Position numbers and translations under genes: made by a program | Source: Acanthacorydalis orientalis | Lineage: Eukaryota > Arthropoda > Insecta > Megaloptera > Corydalidae | Assembly (NCBI GenBank): GCA_034766995.1 | Contig: CM068315.1 | Location: 37,548,818 to 37,612,817 of the forward strand | Reading direction: 5' to 3' | DNA: 64,000 bases | Shown: piece after piece, positions 12,606 to 25,989 of the stretch | Position numbering within the stretch: position 1 is the stretch's first letter | Layout: each line of letters opens with the position of its first letter | The notes under the pieces: model-generated | Told to the model about the DNA's origin: nothing | Seen by the model: only the letters and a program-made list of their open reading frames with translations | Database searches by the model: none

Positions 12606-13631
12606 GTAGGATTTTTTTTAATTTTTGTAATTCAAATTATCAATTTGTCAGTCTTATTTTAACATTTTAAAATGCAAAAAAGAACCACAATCGAGTTATT
12701 GCTATTAATTATTTAATGAAATTGATGAAATCGAGCCATTAAAATTTTTTTAACGAAATATTATGACTGTATAGCACATACAGAAGTTTGAATGTAAATT
12801 TTATATACAATTACAATTTGGCGGTACTGTTATTAAATTCATTTTCGCAGAATAATCACTACCCTCAAACAACGGTTTGTATTAAAATATTCAATAAACA
12901 TTTATTGTTTATTTTGAGTTGTTTATACGCATTAGGTAGAAATGCCATTATTTTTAAAGTTCAAAAACGTGGATACAAAATTTAAATTATTTTATAATTT
13001 GTTTCTATATTTCTATGATGATGATTTTATTGTCAGAATGGGCAATCAAATAAAAATAAATATAATGAATAATGCAATACAATAGCAAGTAATTGAATAT
13101 TTTGCCAGGATACCCTACATATTATAATTTTTTTTGAAAAGTGTTGTGATGTATATGGACTAACTTATCTGTGAAATAGTTAATTTTGTACAGTTTATCT
13201 ATTTATTATTACTTTTTAAAAAGTAAATCAAAATTATTATCTAAGTTGCGCAATAATAAAATAAAAATTCAACAGTAATAAATAAAAATTGCCGCAGTAG
13301 TATAAAATTAATTTTTGAACTAATATATTTTAATAGCATTAATGAATCTGTATGTAACGTCAAACGATGTTTGTCGTAAAGATATTAAAGCGGCATCAAA
13401 GACACACGGAAAATTCGCATTAGGGAATTATTTGATGAGTTATGGATAAATTCATAAACATATTTATCAAAAATTACTCTAAATATAAACATCATTCACT
13501 GAAATGGGGAATGTTTATTAAAGCAAAACTTTATTATAAGTGAAAAGATACAACTACTTTATAAGTATTTTCAATTTTCATAAATATACACCCACGTAAA
13601 ATTACAAATACACAATCACTAATCTACACAT

Positions 13632-13666
<35 letters not shown>

Positions 13667-13938
13667 CAATATTATAAACTGTGTTTTTATATATATTTTA
13701 TCATTACCTTCAAAACAAATAATTGTTCGAAGGCGATCATAGATGTTACAAACATGAAATAACATTAATAAAATGATTTTTTTAAAATATTTTAATTATT
13801 CTCCAATTGTTTATGCTATATTGTATTATAAAATTACAAAAAAGTATGTGTTAAGATCTAAACGTAATTTATTATAAATACATTATAATACACTGTACAT
13901 ACCAACGCATACTTTTATTTAGAACTGCATATACACAC

Positions 13939-13985
<47 letters not shown>
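12525..13985. other. AT-rich non-coding stretch with microsatellites
   Basis: No gene is seen. (TA)n lies at 12570-12603, a compound (CA)n-(TA)n at 13629-13668 and (TA)n at 13940-13983, the last abutting the mariner at 13986. A 65-codon frame at 12788-12985 has no recognisable domain and is probably chance. Confidence 0.65.
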
Positions 13986-14801
13986 CTGCGTCGTTCGATA
14001 AGATGGTCAATTTCTACGATATGACGCCACCATTCATTTGGTCACAGCTATCAAGTGTCATGTATGCTCAAACTAGCATAGGCGGAATTTTAGCCAGAAA
14101 CGACGCGTTGTTCACGTTCTACAGATGTTTAAAGCGAGCATTGTAGCAATTGCCATAAAAATTGAAAAAAACAAACAGGCCTCTTTGCGTCGATTCGTCA
14201 CTGTAGATTAAACATGGATCCACCACTACACATTTAAGTTGAAGCAGTAGTCAAATCAGTAGACTGGTGAAAGTGCGCCGAAGAAGGCAAAAACCTTTTT
14301 GACCGTTCGACTGGGAAGGTGTTGAGTACTATTTTTTAGGATTCTCAAGAAATCAAACTGATGCCTTTATCAACGAAGGGGAAAATGACGGGAGCCTATT
14401 ATACCAGATTATTGATCCGTTTGAAAAAGAGATGAAACAAAACGGGCAAGATTGGCGCAGAAAAGGGGGCTGTTTCACCAAGATCAACTCTCCTTCTCAC
14501 AAATCGACCATTGCAATGGCAAATTGTACGAAATAGGCTTCGAATTGTTTCCTTATCTACCCTATTCTGCGGACTTGGCTCCGTGCGAATTTTTTCTCTT
14601 CCCAAACTTGAAAATTTGGCTCGGTGGAAAGAAATTCTCGTCGAATGAGGATGACATCGTCGCCGTCAATGCGTATTTTGTAGACTCGCTGGACCAAGTG
14701 TATAGCTTTCAATGAAGACTATGTTGAAAAATAAAATCGATTTTTTCCAAAAAAAAAACGATGTTTAACTTGCTTTGTTTAACATACTTATCAAACGACC
14801 C

Positions 14802-14804
<3 letters not shown>
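13986..14804 (+). mobile_element. Decayed mariner inserted inside a (TA)n tract (lineage 3)
   Basis: The left end has GCGTCGTTCGATAAG and the right end is the inverse of GGGTCGTTTGATAAG, followed by TA. Both sides are (TA)n: the element sits in the middle of one microsatellite. At 819 bp it is shorter than a full mariner; the N-terminal third is mostly missing or unrecognisable. The terminal repeat differs from those of lineages 1 and 2 and from the element at 47282. The same end sequence recurs at 39128. Confidence 0.85.
14185..14715 (+). pseudogene. Mariner transposase remnant, DD34D type with altered catalytic residues
   Basis: The frame begins FVTVD then stop, TWIHHYTF: the first catalytic Asp is kept but the next Glu codon (GAA) has become TAA. 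ESAPKKAKT follows, then a shifted segment, and from about 14452 an open C-terminal frame. There LFHQDQ carries the second Asp (the usual DNA/DNAPAH is changed). The third position, 34 residues later in YSADLAPCEFFLF, is Glu where mariner has Asp. WLGGKKFSSNEDDI and VNAYFVDSLDQVY complete the C-terminus. Multiple stops and shifts show it is dead. Confidence 0.85.
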
Positions 14805-14839
<35 letters not shown>

Positions 14840-15241
14840 AACAAAACAAGTATTACGAGGCAATCTATATTTCTTTATTTAATCATTAACTGTTACACTA
14901 AAAGCCGTAGATATTAATTTAGTCTATACAAAACACAGTAATAGGAATAAACGCACAATTAAATAAGATATAAAAGCAAAATTTAATTAAAAAATAAGTA
15001 AATATCTAAACAGAATAAGTACATATTAATCACCTTATTTTATATGCGAACATACTTTAGGCTTGAATTAACGCAAGGCTTCAATTAAAATAATCATATA
15101 GATAAACATATAATGCGCAATAACATTATGTGCAGCAACATATAATGCACCGAATAGTTCTATTTTCTTTTCTGATAAATGAAGTTAATAGAAATAAAAT
15201 TCTTAAAGAAAACATCCCATATTATTTGTATAACTTTGCTA
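14805..15241. other. AT-rich non-coding stretch
   Basis: It begins with the (TA)n tract 14805-14837, the right half of the microsatellite split by the mariner. Nothing else is recognised. Confidence 0.6.
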
Positions 15242-15280
15242 CAACTTATCGACTCAAATGGATTTGAGTCGATAAAGTTG
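15242..15280. repeat. Near-perfect inverted repeat (fold-back)
   Basis: Arms of 18 and 19 nt (15242-15259 and 15262-15280) are separated by two G residues. The left arm contains cttatcgactcaaat and the right arm its inverse with one extra A. The right arm is the start of the truncated mariner derivative, so the left arm is an inverted copy of the breakpoint sequence. Confidence 0.9.
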
Positions 15281-15615
15281 TGATGGATTTTCGGACCTCT
15301 TCCCCTGTTTTAGCATTTTTTTACCTTTATGCGTTGCAACTCCTTTCCCAATGCTGAACAAATCATTCCTGCGGCTACGCCCGATTTTTTTTCAACTGGA
15401 ATGCACGAAGTATGCAATGCCTAATTATGTTGCCTTTCAGACGCAATCGTGTTCACTACTGTTTTGTTAGAATTTTCCAACTGCTTGATCAAGATATATA
15501 GTGTTTTTATAAATGTTAAGGTTGGCATTTCAAAATCCTAAACGATGAAAAAATATTTTAACTTAAAACAGTTATGATTGATTCAATTTAAAGGAACAGA
15601 ATTATTTTTTACATC
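15262..15615 (-). mobile_element. Truncated deletion-derivative mariner, lineage 4 copy 1
   Basis: It aligns with 35470-35839. On the minus strand the 5' end lies near 15615, against a (TA)n tract. Next come N-terminal mariner codons (a SERQH-like start, a block with GMICSALGKE, then HK/RIK..KK). The frame then jumps to C-terminal codons (EEVRKS-like, IDS). The catalytic core is missing, with the same junction (aaaaaatg.taaaacag) as the 35358 copy. The last 110 bp at the 3' end, including that terminal repeat, are lost and replaced by the fold-back arm. Confidence 0.8.
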
Positions 15616-15617
15616 TA

Positions 15618-15668
<51 letters not shown>

Positions 15669-16436
15669 TACATATATATAAGGTATCATTACTTATGAAA
15701 TTATTTAGAGCAAAAAACTGATGGTGTTTATATTAATTACATTTTTTTTCATAAATAAAAAGGATCTCATTTACCTTTGAAGTTTTGAATTATACACAGA
15801 CACATGTTCGCGTCTGTAAATATTTACATAATGTTGATTAACTAACAAAAACACGCTTTGTAGCATGACAAAGGGATTGTTATTTTTTGTTTTAGTCAAT
15901 AATTTTTCTATAATTTTTTTTTAACTGGCAACACATCAGTTATTTCTTTTCACTCGATAAACATGTTTACATCTATGTAGTTGCAAAAATGTTTACATAG
16001 TAGAAAAGTGTGAACATACAAACATAACATATATAAGTAATTAAAGTAAACAATTTATAAAATATTTTAAATTTAACAAGAAACATTACAAGAAGATACA
16101 TTTACAATCTTAAATGTATATGATTAGATGTTAAGTAGTATGTACAATATTATTTTAGGGCGATGTTTTTAAAATTATTTTAAATAAGAACTTTGAATGA
16201 CAGATCATTTTAAATGAGTGTAAAATAATACAATAGAATTTACTAATAAAATTAATTTAATTCTGATTGAAAATGTCCATCAGTTTTATATATTTTGACA
16301 AATATTCAAGAAAACAAATATGAATTCACAGAATCTTTGTCCTGTCAGTCTTTGCAATTATTTATATCTTTCTATAAATATAAAATCAAAATTATACAAA
16401 AAAAAATTTTAAATTAACACATTATACAGACATATT

Positions 16437-16499
<63 letters not shown>

Positions 16500-16599
16500 T
16501 ATATATATATAAATATATAATCTATGATGCCGACTTATTTATTTGAGACGTGGCTTCTATGATACCTGAATATGTTTATTGTTTCAGTCGGTTATATGT
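15616..16599. other. AT-rich non-coding stretch
   Basis: Contains (TA)n at 15619-15680 and an interrupted (TA)n array at 16444-16515. No gene is seen. Confidence 0.65.
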
Positions 16600-16670
16600 A
16601 TGCTTATAATTGACAAGTAAACAAGCGCAGGATATGGTAAACGCAGAGAGCAGAGGGCGAAGCCTCCTGG
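16600..16670 (+). mobile_element. Helitron-like 3' end (copy 2, short)
   Basis: The G+C-rich end gagggcgaagcctcctgg contains a short stem (GAGGC/GCCTC around a GAA loop) followed directly by CTGG and then T. It corresponds to the ends at 12524 and, inverted, 32438. Only about 70 bp can be assigned. Confidence 0.5.
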
Positions 16671-18440
16671 TTTAATATTTTTTTTAATATATATATATAT
16701 ATTTCATTTTGCATTTCTTTCATGAAAGATATATTACAAATTAGAGAAAGAATATAAAATTATTCACAATTAAAAAATATTAAAATCAAAGGTACACAGT
16801 ATAATTATGATTAAAAACTATATTTTACAGCATTGAATATTACTTTGTTCAAAATTCAATTGTTTCAGAATTTGTTTATTTATAAAATAATTATAAAATA
16901 TAATAATTATAATTTATTTATAAAATATGTTTTATTATTAAAACTATCTTCGAGAAAAACAACTAGACGACGTATTGAATACGGTTTCGTAAGTAGTACA
17001 ACCTTTGTACGATTTACATTTATTCACTCAAAACTTATATTAATTCGAAAATTTCTTTATAAACTTAAAAATATGTTTTTCATGTGAAAAATATTAAGAA
17101 AGACTTTTTGTATTTAATAATTTATTTTGCATTCATTATACTTAGAGGTAGCTCTTTCAGTTTTATCAGTAATCTTCAGGCTACTTTTTAATTCATTATA
17201 TGAAAATGATGGATGAGACAGCTATAACACGATATAAATATTTTTAAAGAAACCGCGTTATCAAAAAATCTCGTTCTTTAAGAATTACACGTGTAAAAAA
17301 TAATAACGCTATGTAAAAAGTAAATAGATTCGAGCGCTGTAATTTTTAATATTGATCTGATACTTTAAATATTTTAAATTATTAAGGTTTCATTTAAAAT
17401 TTAATATTCAATTTTTGTATACAGTCTATTATTTATAACATAACATCTTAAGTCTTTTAATAAATAACTAAGGGGAAACAGTCTTTAATGATTTTAAACT
17501 AATTGATTTTTTATTAAAGTTGAAAAGTTTAATTTTGTAATGGATATTTATTTTTCAGTTAAGTACAAATACATGTATATATATATATATATTACAAAGA
17601 ATTACATAACGTAGCCGTTCATAAAAAAGCATCCATAGGCAAAATTATAAGTAAAATATATTTGAAAATTTAGTATAGTTTAATATTAACTGAGATCATA
17701 TACTTTATTTAAGGATAATAAATTTCAAAATTACAATAAAACTATGTTTAAAAGACATTAGTTTGTTTCTCAAAATATCTGTTTAAGCTAGTTGTTTCTC
17801 TTTAGACTTGTTTTAGGTTGAATTTTTTAAGATATAGGCTATTCTTTCTATTATTCACAATCATTAATTTAATAAAACTATTACATAAAAATCATAATAT
17901 TGAGAATTAAAATTGACATAATTTTTTCTGTTGTCTTCCCCAGGGAATAAAAATTTGTTTATAAACATTCACTAAGAGTTAATTAATAGTACACATGCTA
18001 TTTTTAAATTTAAACGGAAACTGCGATAACAATCTTTGTAAATAACACACACCTGTATTGGTTTATTGTAGAAGCTAAAAAATATCATTACAAACGAGAC
18101 AATGGCCACCATTAACTTTCAGATATGACATGAATAATGACGTGGCAAAGTATGTCAGATTAAAAAATCGATTATTATTAAAAAATATACCTGGAACGTA
18201 TTGTCTATTGAGTGCGTTTTAATAAAAATGGGTTACCATCGTTCAAATTACAATAGATATTCAATTGTGCTACAAAAAAATATTTAACACTCGTGTTGAT
18301 TGGTTATGAAATATTAATTGAAATGATTTTTGATTTTGATTGGGTCATATCGGCTCTTCAATAAACAGAACATCATGCTCGAACACAAGTACGCACGCGT
18401 ATTTACGCAGTCACGCATACTTGTTTACATACATACATAC

Positions 18441-18485
<45 letters not shown>

Positions 18486-18642
18486 GAAAAGGTGTATATA
18501 TAAAGAAAGAAAGAGATTTTTAAGTATAGGAGAAAGAATCCCCAGATTTTAATAAGTATTTTGTATTATTTTTATCAATGTAAGTTTCTTTAAAATATAA
18601 AGTAATTTCAGAACGTCCCAAGTCGCTGTTCGTATTTAATGA

Positions 18643-18644
<2 letters not shown>

Positions 18645-18695
<51 letters not shown>

Positions 18696-18696
18696 A
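18645..18696. repeat. Compound (CT)n-(TA)n microsatellite
   Basis: A pyrimidine CT run of about 35 bp passes directly into a TA run. Confidence 0.95.
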
Positions 18697-18821
18697 AATA
18701 CACGCACGTACTTTAAATATCTAAAAATGTATTTGAATAATATGATACTAAAATACTGAAACTAATTTAATTAACATTTGTTATAAATAAGTCTTCAAGT
18801 AATGTCTCTTTGTCTAATCTG

Positions 18822-18947
<126 letters not shown>

Positions 18948-18989
18948 ATGTTTGAAACGTTTCTCTACGTGCATTTACGAAGAGACATA

Positions 18990-19270
18990 GTTGTTATTCA
19001 TGAGGTAATTAAATGTGAAGTTGTATTAATGAGGACAATCCTTCTGTTTTGTGTTTACAGACGACCACATCAGCTTTTATTGACGTATATACATTGAACA
19101 CAGCTAGGTCTAGAATTGTATAAAGTTTGTGCGGTTTAGATACGTATTTAAGAGAATATAAGCAATGCGAGACGATCTGGGTCGGACACTAACTAGCAAC
19201 TAATTTTACCGAATAACTATAGCTATTGTACAGACGTTGGCGGCCGAGTATGTCACAAGGGATGCATCGA
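18990..19270 (+). other. Higher-complexity island with a possible splice acceptor
   Basis: This patch is visibly richer in G+C than its surroundings. A pyrimidine-rich run ending tgtttacag at 19060 resembles a 3' splice site, but the longest frame after it is short (about 19 codons) and no protein family is recognised. It could be an untranslated exon, a regulatory element or an old repeat. Confidence 0.25.
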
Positions 19271-19618
19271 ATAAATGTTGGAATCACTTCTATAAAAGTC
19301 AAAAAATGTTTTTTTTTTATCTTAATAAAATATTTCTGTCATTTAATCGGGTTCAGTTATATTTATAAATTATTAAATGTTCTTCTATTCTTTTACATAA
19401 TTACTATCAGTCAATTTGCCATTTCATATAGTTTGAAAATAACCATACAGTCCTTCAAATTAGAATAATACATATTTAGTAAGCTTGCATTAGTTATTAA
19501 TTTTAATTTACATTTAATATTACTAAATTTAAATTTCATTTATTATATGGCTAATCTTACATACTTCAGATTTTGTATATTTTCTTAAGAAAAAAATATA
19601 TATTCCTTAAAATTAAAT
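19271..19618. other. AT-rich non-coding stretch
   Basis: Nothing recognisable is seen. Confidence 0.6.
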
Positions 19619-19626
19619 AACTGCTA

Positions 19627-19878
19627 CAGGCCTGTAGTCAGACCGCCATATTAGAGGGGGAAAAATTGTCGGGGAAGTGGGTTTTACGGTGGAAACACGC
19701 TTACAGAAATGAGTTTTTTTCGCACGTAAAAACATTTTTAATTATCAAAGTAAACCCATTAGGAAGATTTTCCCAACAATCCTCCATGATTTTAAAATCT
19801 CCTCAAATCGTAGATTTTGTTAGGGAATCAAACTGAGCAACTAGGGGGGAAATTCCTGTCCTCCTGACTATAGGCCTG
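19627..19878. mobile_element. hAT-type MITE, 252 bp, with 8-bp target duplication
   Basis: The ends are inverted: left CAGGCCTGTAGTCAG, right ctgactataggcctg (14 of 15 matching). The flanking octamers are aactgcta on the left and aactacta on the right, 7 of 8 identical. Short inverted repeats starting CAGG with an 8-bp duplication are the signature of hAT elements. The interior has no coding capacity and contains runs of G and A (agaggggg, ctagggggga). A hAT transposase elsewhere must have mobilised it. Confidence 0.85.
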
Positions 19879-20175
19879 AACTACTATTTAAAAAAATAAT
19901 CTATAAGTCATGATTAAAATACAAAAAGTGTTTCCTAATTAAATTAATTAATATTATATTAAGAATATGATTCATAATTTTTCAATTTTTAAAAACAAAA
20001 TTAATTTCTAAAGGTCATAAATACCATATTTATCTTATTTAAAAACTTGTCAATTTTATTATCGAAACCAAGTAAAAATTACATATAAAATTTCATAAAA
20101 GAATATTATACGGGATTTCTATTAACATTTTTCACTAGAATAAATTCGTTTTAATATTTTGTACATACTCATTTG

Positions 20176-20230
<55 letters not shown>

Positions 20231-20785
20231 ATGTAAAAGAAGAAGAAAATAATTAATAAGTATTGTATTAGACGAAAATTTTATTCCAAAAATGGCTTGG
20301 TTTGCATACTTATGAAAACATAAATCAATTATTTTTAAAAATATGAATGTATAAATTATTAAATCTATTTTTATCCTGGCTCGTATCTTATTGCAAAATT
20401 CTGGATAATATTATATTAAATTTTCCCTGCTTGAAATCGTAAATTTTCATTATTACTAAAGTTAATTAGTTAAAATTCTATCTACTGTAATTTTTATGCC
20501 CTGCAATTTTAATACCACTATGTACAAATTCTTAATCTGCATTGTTCTTACAAAACAACTTTCGCAGTAGAAGTGTACAATATAACAGCATGTAATGTTT
20601 ATTATACAGTATGTCTTGCTTGAGTAATCTCACATATAACATGACTCAGACGACATTCATAAACAGAAAAGACAAGTGAATTTGTTAAAAGCTTGTACTA
20701 ATTTGTGTATATTATCTTCAACCTTGTTTATTTTCATATGTACTATCCAGACATGCATGTAATACATATAATCATTTATTTGGGC

Positions 20786-20807
20786 ATATATATTTATATA
20801 TATATAT

Positions 20808-20886
<79 letters not shown>

Positions 20887-20902
20887 TAGAGAGAGAGAGA
20901 GA
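20786..20902. repeat. Compound (TA)n-(GA)n microsatellite
   Basis: About 80 bp of interrupted TA dinucleotides pass into about 36 bp of GA. Confidence 0.95.
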
Positions 20903-21985
20903 TGCGTGTCTCTGTGTGAAAGTAGTATTAATTTAAATTAATTGGAACACCATTTTAAAAAAAGTAGTTAAGTTAAATTAAGAAGTTTATGTATTTCTAT
21001 TTTAAAATTTATCGATAAATATTATACGCAGTTTTGTTTTTAATTAAATTTTTTTTAAAGAATATACAATTAACTAGTTCAGAAATATAGAAATAATTCA
21101 GAGAAATTTAATAAGATTTATTTTAATGAACTATATAATTCTGAAAAGAAATTAATGCTAAGTTCTTGTATTCTGATACTGTAAATATTTATATTTTCTG
21201 TAAAATTAATAATATAATCATGTTTTAATAATTTTACTTTATTACAAATAATTTATTTATATAAATAATGATCAATTGAATAATATAATACTATCTAACT
21301 TTATTTATATTTTTATTGTGTTATTTCAATAGAATAAACAGTTGAATTATTTTAAGACGGGATATTTTTTTAAATTATTCTTTTTTAAAGTAATAAATAA
21401 ATAGAAATTCCAAATTTCACCCTTAGGTACAATTTTAAACTATTTTATTCTATTCGCTTTTATATTACGTACAGGATATAAAAAAGGCTGTGTCTAAGTT
21501 TTAATTAAAACGAACTGATTATTTTTATCTTTTTAGAAACGTATATCAAATAGTAGAAACGTGTTTTAATTAAAAAAAGTCTATAGTATACGAGAACAGT
21601 ATACCAGTCATGGATTTAATAAATATTTCTAAAAAAGTGAGTACTGTCAAAAATTAATATTTTAAACAGTGATATTTGTTTGAAGTGATTTCATAGATTA
21701 CAGTTATTTTCAAATGAGTTATCAGCATCCAACATTATTCAACAATTAAATTAAATATTTATAATATGTATTTTTTGTTATTAAAGTATCATCATTTTTT
21801 AATAATTATATAAAATAGTACGTTCTTATCACTATAAATGACAAATTCTAAGGTATATCTAATATTTAATAAACTATAATTTCTGAAATCTAATAAGACT
21901 ATTTTTAAATAAATATGCTTCTTTACTTTTTCCATTTTTTTTTATTTTATGTGTCCGAAAATCAATACAGACCCACACACTTATA

Positions 21986-21991
21986 CATATA

Positions 21992-22044
<53 letters not shown>

Positions 22045-22061
22045 GTTTGTGTGTGTGTGTG
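21986..22061. repeat. Compound (TA)n-(TG)n microsatellite
   Basis: TA dinucleotides with two TTA phase changes pass into a short TG run. Confidence 0.95.
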
Positions 22062-22270
22062 ATTTTGTACACGTATTCTTATACAATAATAATCATTAAT
22101 ATAAATTTAAAAGAGCTTTATTTCTTTTTTCTCATTAGAATTAATTGCATTTCAATAAGTTTAAACAATATATAAGCCATGTTTAAAGTTTTAATTTAGA
22201 TTGGTCAATAGACTAAAAGTCTATTGATATTTAATTGCTATGAATGGAGAATTATATATATATATATATA

Positions 22271-23063
22271 TAACTCTCGATTTACACGGTACTCAAATTG
22301 CATTGTTTCTGTTTAACACGGTTGCAGGAATGCGGATAAACTTCAAACAACACATGGCACTATTTCAGTTTAACACGATTACAGAATTCCAATAAAAAAT
22401 GTTTTTAATCACTTTCGTACTCATTTAAAAAATCACTCTATTTACACTGCGGTATGAAATAGTAAACACACACCACTGTAAAGAGTTTATTGCCTTGTTA
22501 CCTCATAACTATAATAGAAACTCTCAACTTCGCATTTTTTCTTCTTAACTGAAATAATGGTATCAAATCGAGATAACAACAGCGCAAATAGTGTTGACTA
22601 TAGGAAACTGGCTAAAAAACTGGAAGATTTCTTCATTGAGAATGATCTAAATATGGAAAGAAGTTCAAAATTGGAAGGGACTTGTGTAATTGTTTAACTC
22701 AATATCAGGAACTTTATACGGAATTGAGTAGATTTGAAACAATCTTTGATAACAGATTTTATTAGAACAATTCGCTCCATGCGTTTGGAAAATGAATTAG
22801 AGAAGTAAAGATATAAATATAAGAAAAGTGAAGAAAAAATTAACAAATGAAGATGATACAGAATGAATAGTTTTTTTAATGTTTTCGAATTAATGTGTAA
22901 AATATATTCTCTAGTTTTATAAAAAATAAATAGTAGTGTTTCATTTCGAATTTGTAAAAACGATCCCTCATTTTTAATATGATATGTGGATCCAAATTAC
23001 AGAATTTCGATTTACACGGTACTTTTGGGAAACCAATATACCGTGAAAATCTAGGGTTAGGTG
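22271..23063 (+). mobile_element. pogo/Tigger-like DNA transposon remnant
   Basis: The left end contains CTCGATTTACACGGTA. The right end is the inverse of a close variant (taccgtgaaaatctagggttaggtg), followed by TA. The total is about 790 bp. The left subterminal region repeats the word ACACGGT or ACACGAT at about 22285, 22315 and 22374; two of these are in roughly 30-bp related units. A central remnant reads KLAKKLEDFFIENDLNMER followed by QELYTELSRFETI. It resembles the C-terminal tail of pogo/Tigger transposases, which end in acidic, helix-forming segments, but I cannot show the catalytic domain. Family assignment is tentative; an inverted-repeat DNA element is well supported. Confidence 0.65.
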
Positions 23064-23619
23064 TATATAAAAATATATACGTGTATAAATTTATATATAC
23101 ACCTATACGTACACTAACTTTTTATACATTATAAGACATAAAACGTAAAAAATAGTACGTTTCCTATTGTATTTAAATATTTTCAGTCGTACATTTACAT
23201 CTTCGTTGTAATATGTTTTAAATTAATAGTAGTAAAGAAATTAGAATGAATTGAGAATAAGTAACTGTAATAATAATTACAGTTTCACATTTTTTTCTTC
23301 GTACATAAACGTAATGTACAAGTATGTGTATTGTTTTATATATTTTTGTACCTATGTAAGTATGTATATATATACACACATACACACACATATAAATATA
23401 TATATATATATATATATAAAATGGAGAAAAAGAGAAACAAATAAATTATAATAATAAATATTGTTATTTAAAAATTCCAATAAAAATTCTTAGTCACCAA
23501 ACGCGCCACTTAAAAAATATAATTTTCGAAAATACAGAATTGGTGCGTTACTACATGTGGTTAAAAATAAAGCAACGATAATCCTCTTTGATATGCTTAA
23601 TTTAACTCAATTTCTTTAT

Positions 23620-23621
<2 letters not shown>

Positions 23622-23688
<67 letters not shown>

Positions 23689-23696
23689 ACACACAC

Positions 23697-23751
<55 letters not shown>

Positions 23752-23752
23752 T
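23622..23752. repeat. Long interrupted (TA)n microsatellite
   Basis: About 130 bp of TA with an internal ACACAC segment and isolated TG or CA steps. Confidence 0.95.
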
Positions 23753-24172
23753 CGATTAATTACATAATAATTCTCTTCTGTGTTAACAATAGGTTTATAG
23801 AGAATTTTTTTGTTTTATTTGTTAATTATGTGGTATTTTCGTTAAACAAAGAAAAGCGATTTTTTTTAATAAACTCATCATTTACACATGAGTTTTTTTA
23901 ACACATTTCCATATGATCATTCCGATGTCATTGACGTTTTTTTTTATCAGTGAATATTCCATATTTTTCACAAAACATATCAATACAAACTTTATTGGAT
24001 ACTATATGAAAGTTTTCGGTTGAAATATGTTTGAATACAGTTTCGATAAGCTTTATTTGATATTTTATCTGATGAATGATACACTTGAATCATATTTGTA
24101 ATATATACTATACATTTTTCTTTTAATGGAAACATATATTTTCTCTTTGTTTGAAAGTTCGTCATTTCATTA

Positions 24173-24312
<140 letters not shown>

Positions 24313-25178
24313 CATCTTATAACTAATTTTATATCAAGAAATGTATAAATATATGTAAAGAACTGCCTTAGATAAAATTATCGATATAGTTGTTAGAAGT
24401 ATTTTTAAATATCTTTCAGTTTGAATGTTGTTGAAAGACAGATGTTGTTGAAACATAGATATTAGGTTTTACTGGTATACATGGCAATATTTTTTAATTG
24501 TAATTAATTCTACCTTAATATATATTCAATTATTTCAATTATTTTTCAAAAAAATGAGAAATCGAATAAAGAAAAAATTAGTATACACACATACACACAC
24601 ACATAAATATATATATATATATATATATTATAGTCAGTTTATTCTATGGGTTTAAATAAAAGAAACAAAAAGTTATAATATCCTATTAGAATATAGTGAT
24701 TAGTGTAACCACATTAATTAAAATATTAATTTTGAAAAAATATCCAAGTAAAGATAATACAATATTACACCTCACTATATTATTTATTTGTAAGTCTGAA
24801 ATTAGAAATTGTATTTTTAAAAAATTGTTAGAATAAATTAAAAATACATTTAAAATATTAAGAAACTATATGAATACATTTTCTCGAGTTTTGGTGTCAA
24901 TGGTTTTTCCCGGCACTGAATCAAATATTTTAAAAGTAAATATTTATATAGTCAAATCGCGAGTGAACTATAAAAAACGTAAACTAAAAAGGATGCATTT
25001 ATAATATAAAGAATATTTCCAACTAAAATATTGGAACAACTTTTCAGTGAAGTGAAAACAATATTATTGTTTTTGAATGAAGTACAGCATCGCAAACTAT
25101 AGTAGATGGAATTGTAACAAGTAATAAAATATTATATTTTAGATATGAATTAAATATAAGAAACCACATTTATTTACG

Positions 25179-25214
<36 letters not shown>

Positions 25215-25642
25215 AACAAATTATTATACAGATCCACTAAATAATTTATAAATATCAACGATTTTATATTTTTTCAATTTTATGTTAGTACATTTATTAA
25301 GTAAATTAATTCTGAAATTGTTTTTTATTTCAAAAATATATATGAATATGCATGCATCCAATTTAAAAATTAAATCGATAATAAAATGTAATTTGTTAAA
25401 CCGTAATCATACTTTCAATTTAACAAATAAATTATTTTTCTAATAACTACTTTTTGGAGTAAATGGAAATAATATCTTTGCTTGTCTAATGTACACGTAA
25501 TTATTAAAATAATATTATTCATTAATAATATTTTAGTTTTTACTGGGTTTTTAATATTTTGATGCACATTAACAATTCTATGAAAGAAAATACCAAAATA
25601 AAATTATTTGTAAACTAAATGTTTGCAAATAAAAAATGTATG

Positions 25643-25673
<31 letters not shown>

Positions 25674-25831
25674 AATGAAAATTATAACATTTATAGAAGG
25701 GATTTTGACTGTCATAATTTTTAAAACTTAATTATTATAATAAACAACATCACAAAATAATTAAGCAAAAAAACGAATGTTTGTAGAAAATAATATGAGA
25801 GAACTATAGAAAATTATTTGGCACATGTACG

Positions 25832-25862
<31 letters not shown>

Positions 25863-25989
25863 TCCTACATTAACTACAAAGAGAACATAAATTCATTTTG
25901 ATGTCAATTGTTTCTATCCCCAGTCAAAGAGATTAATAATTATGAGTTATATAAGGTAATATATTCAAATGTTTTATTAAGATAATGGT

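Larger units (their letters stand above)
19887..22270. other. AT-rich non-coding stretch with microsatellites
   Basis: No gene is seen in 2.4 kb. Simple repeats lie at 20180-20229, 20786-20902, 21986-22061 and 22252-22272. Confidence 0.65.
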
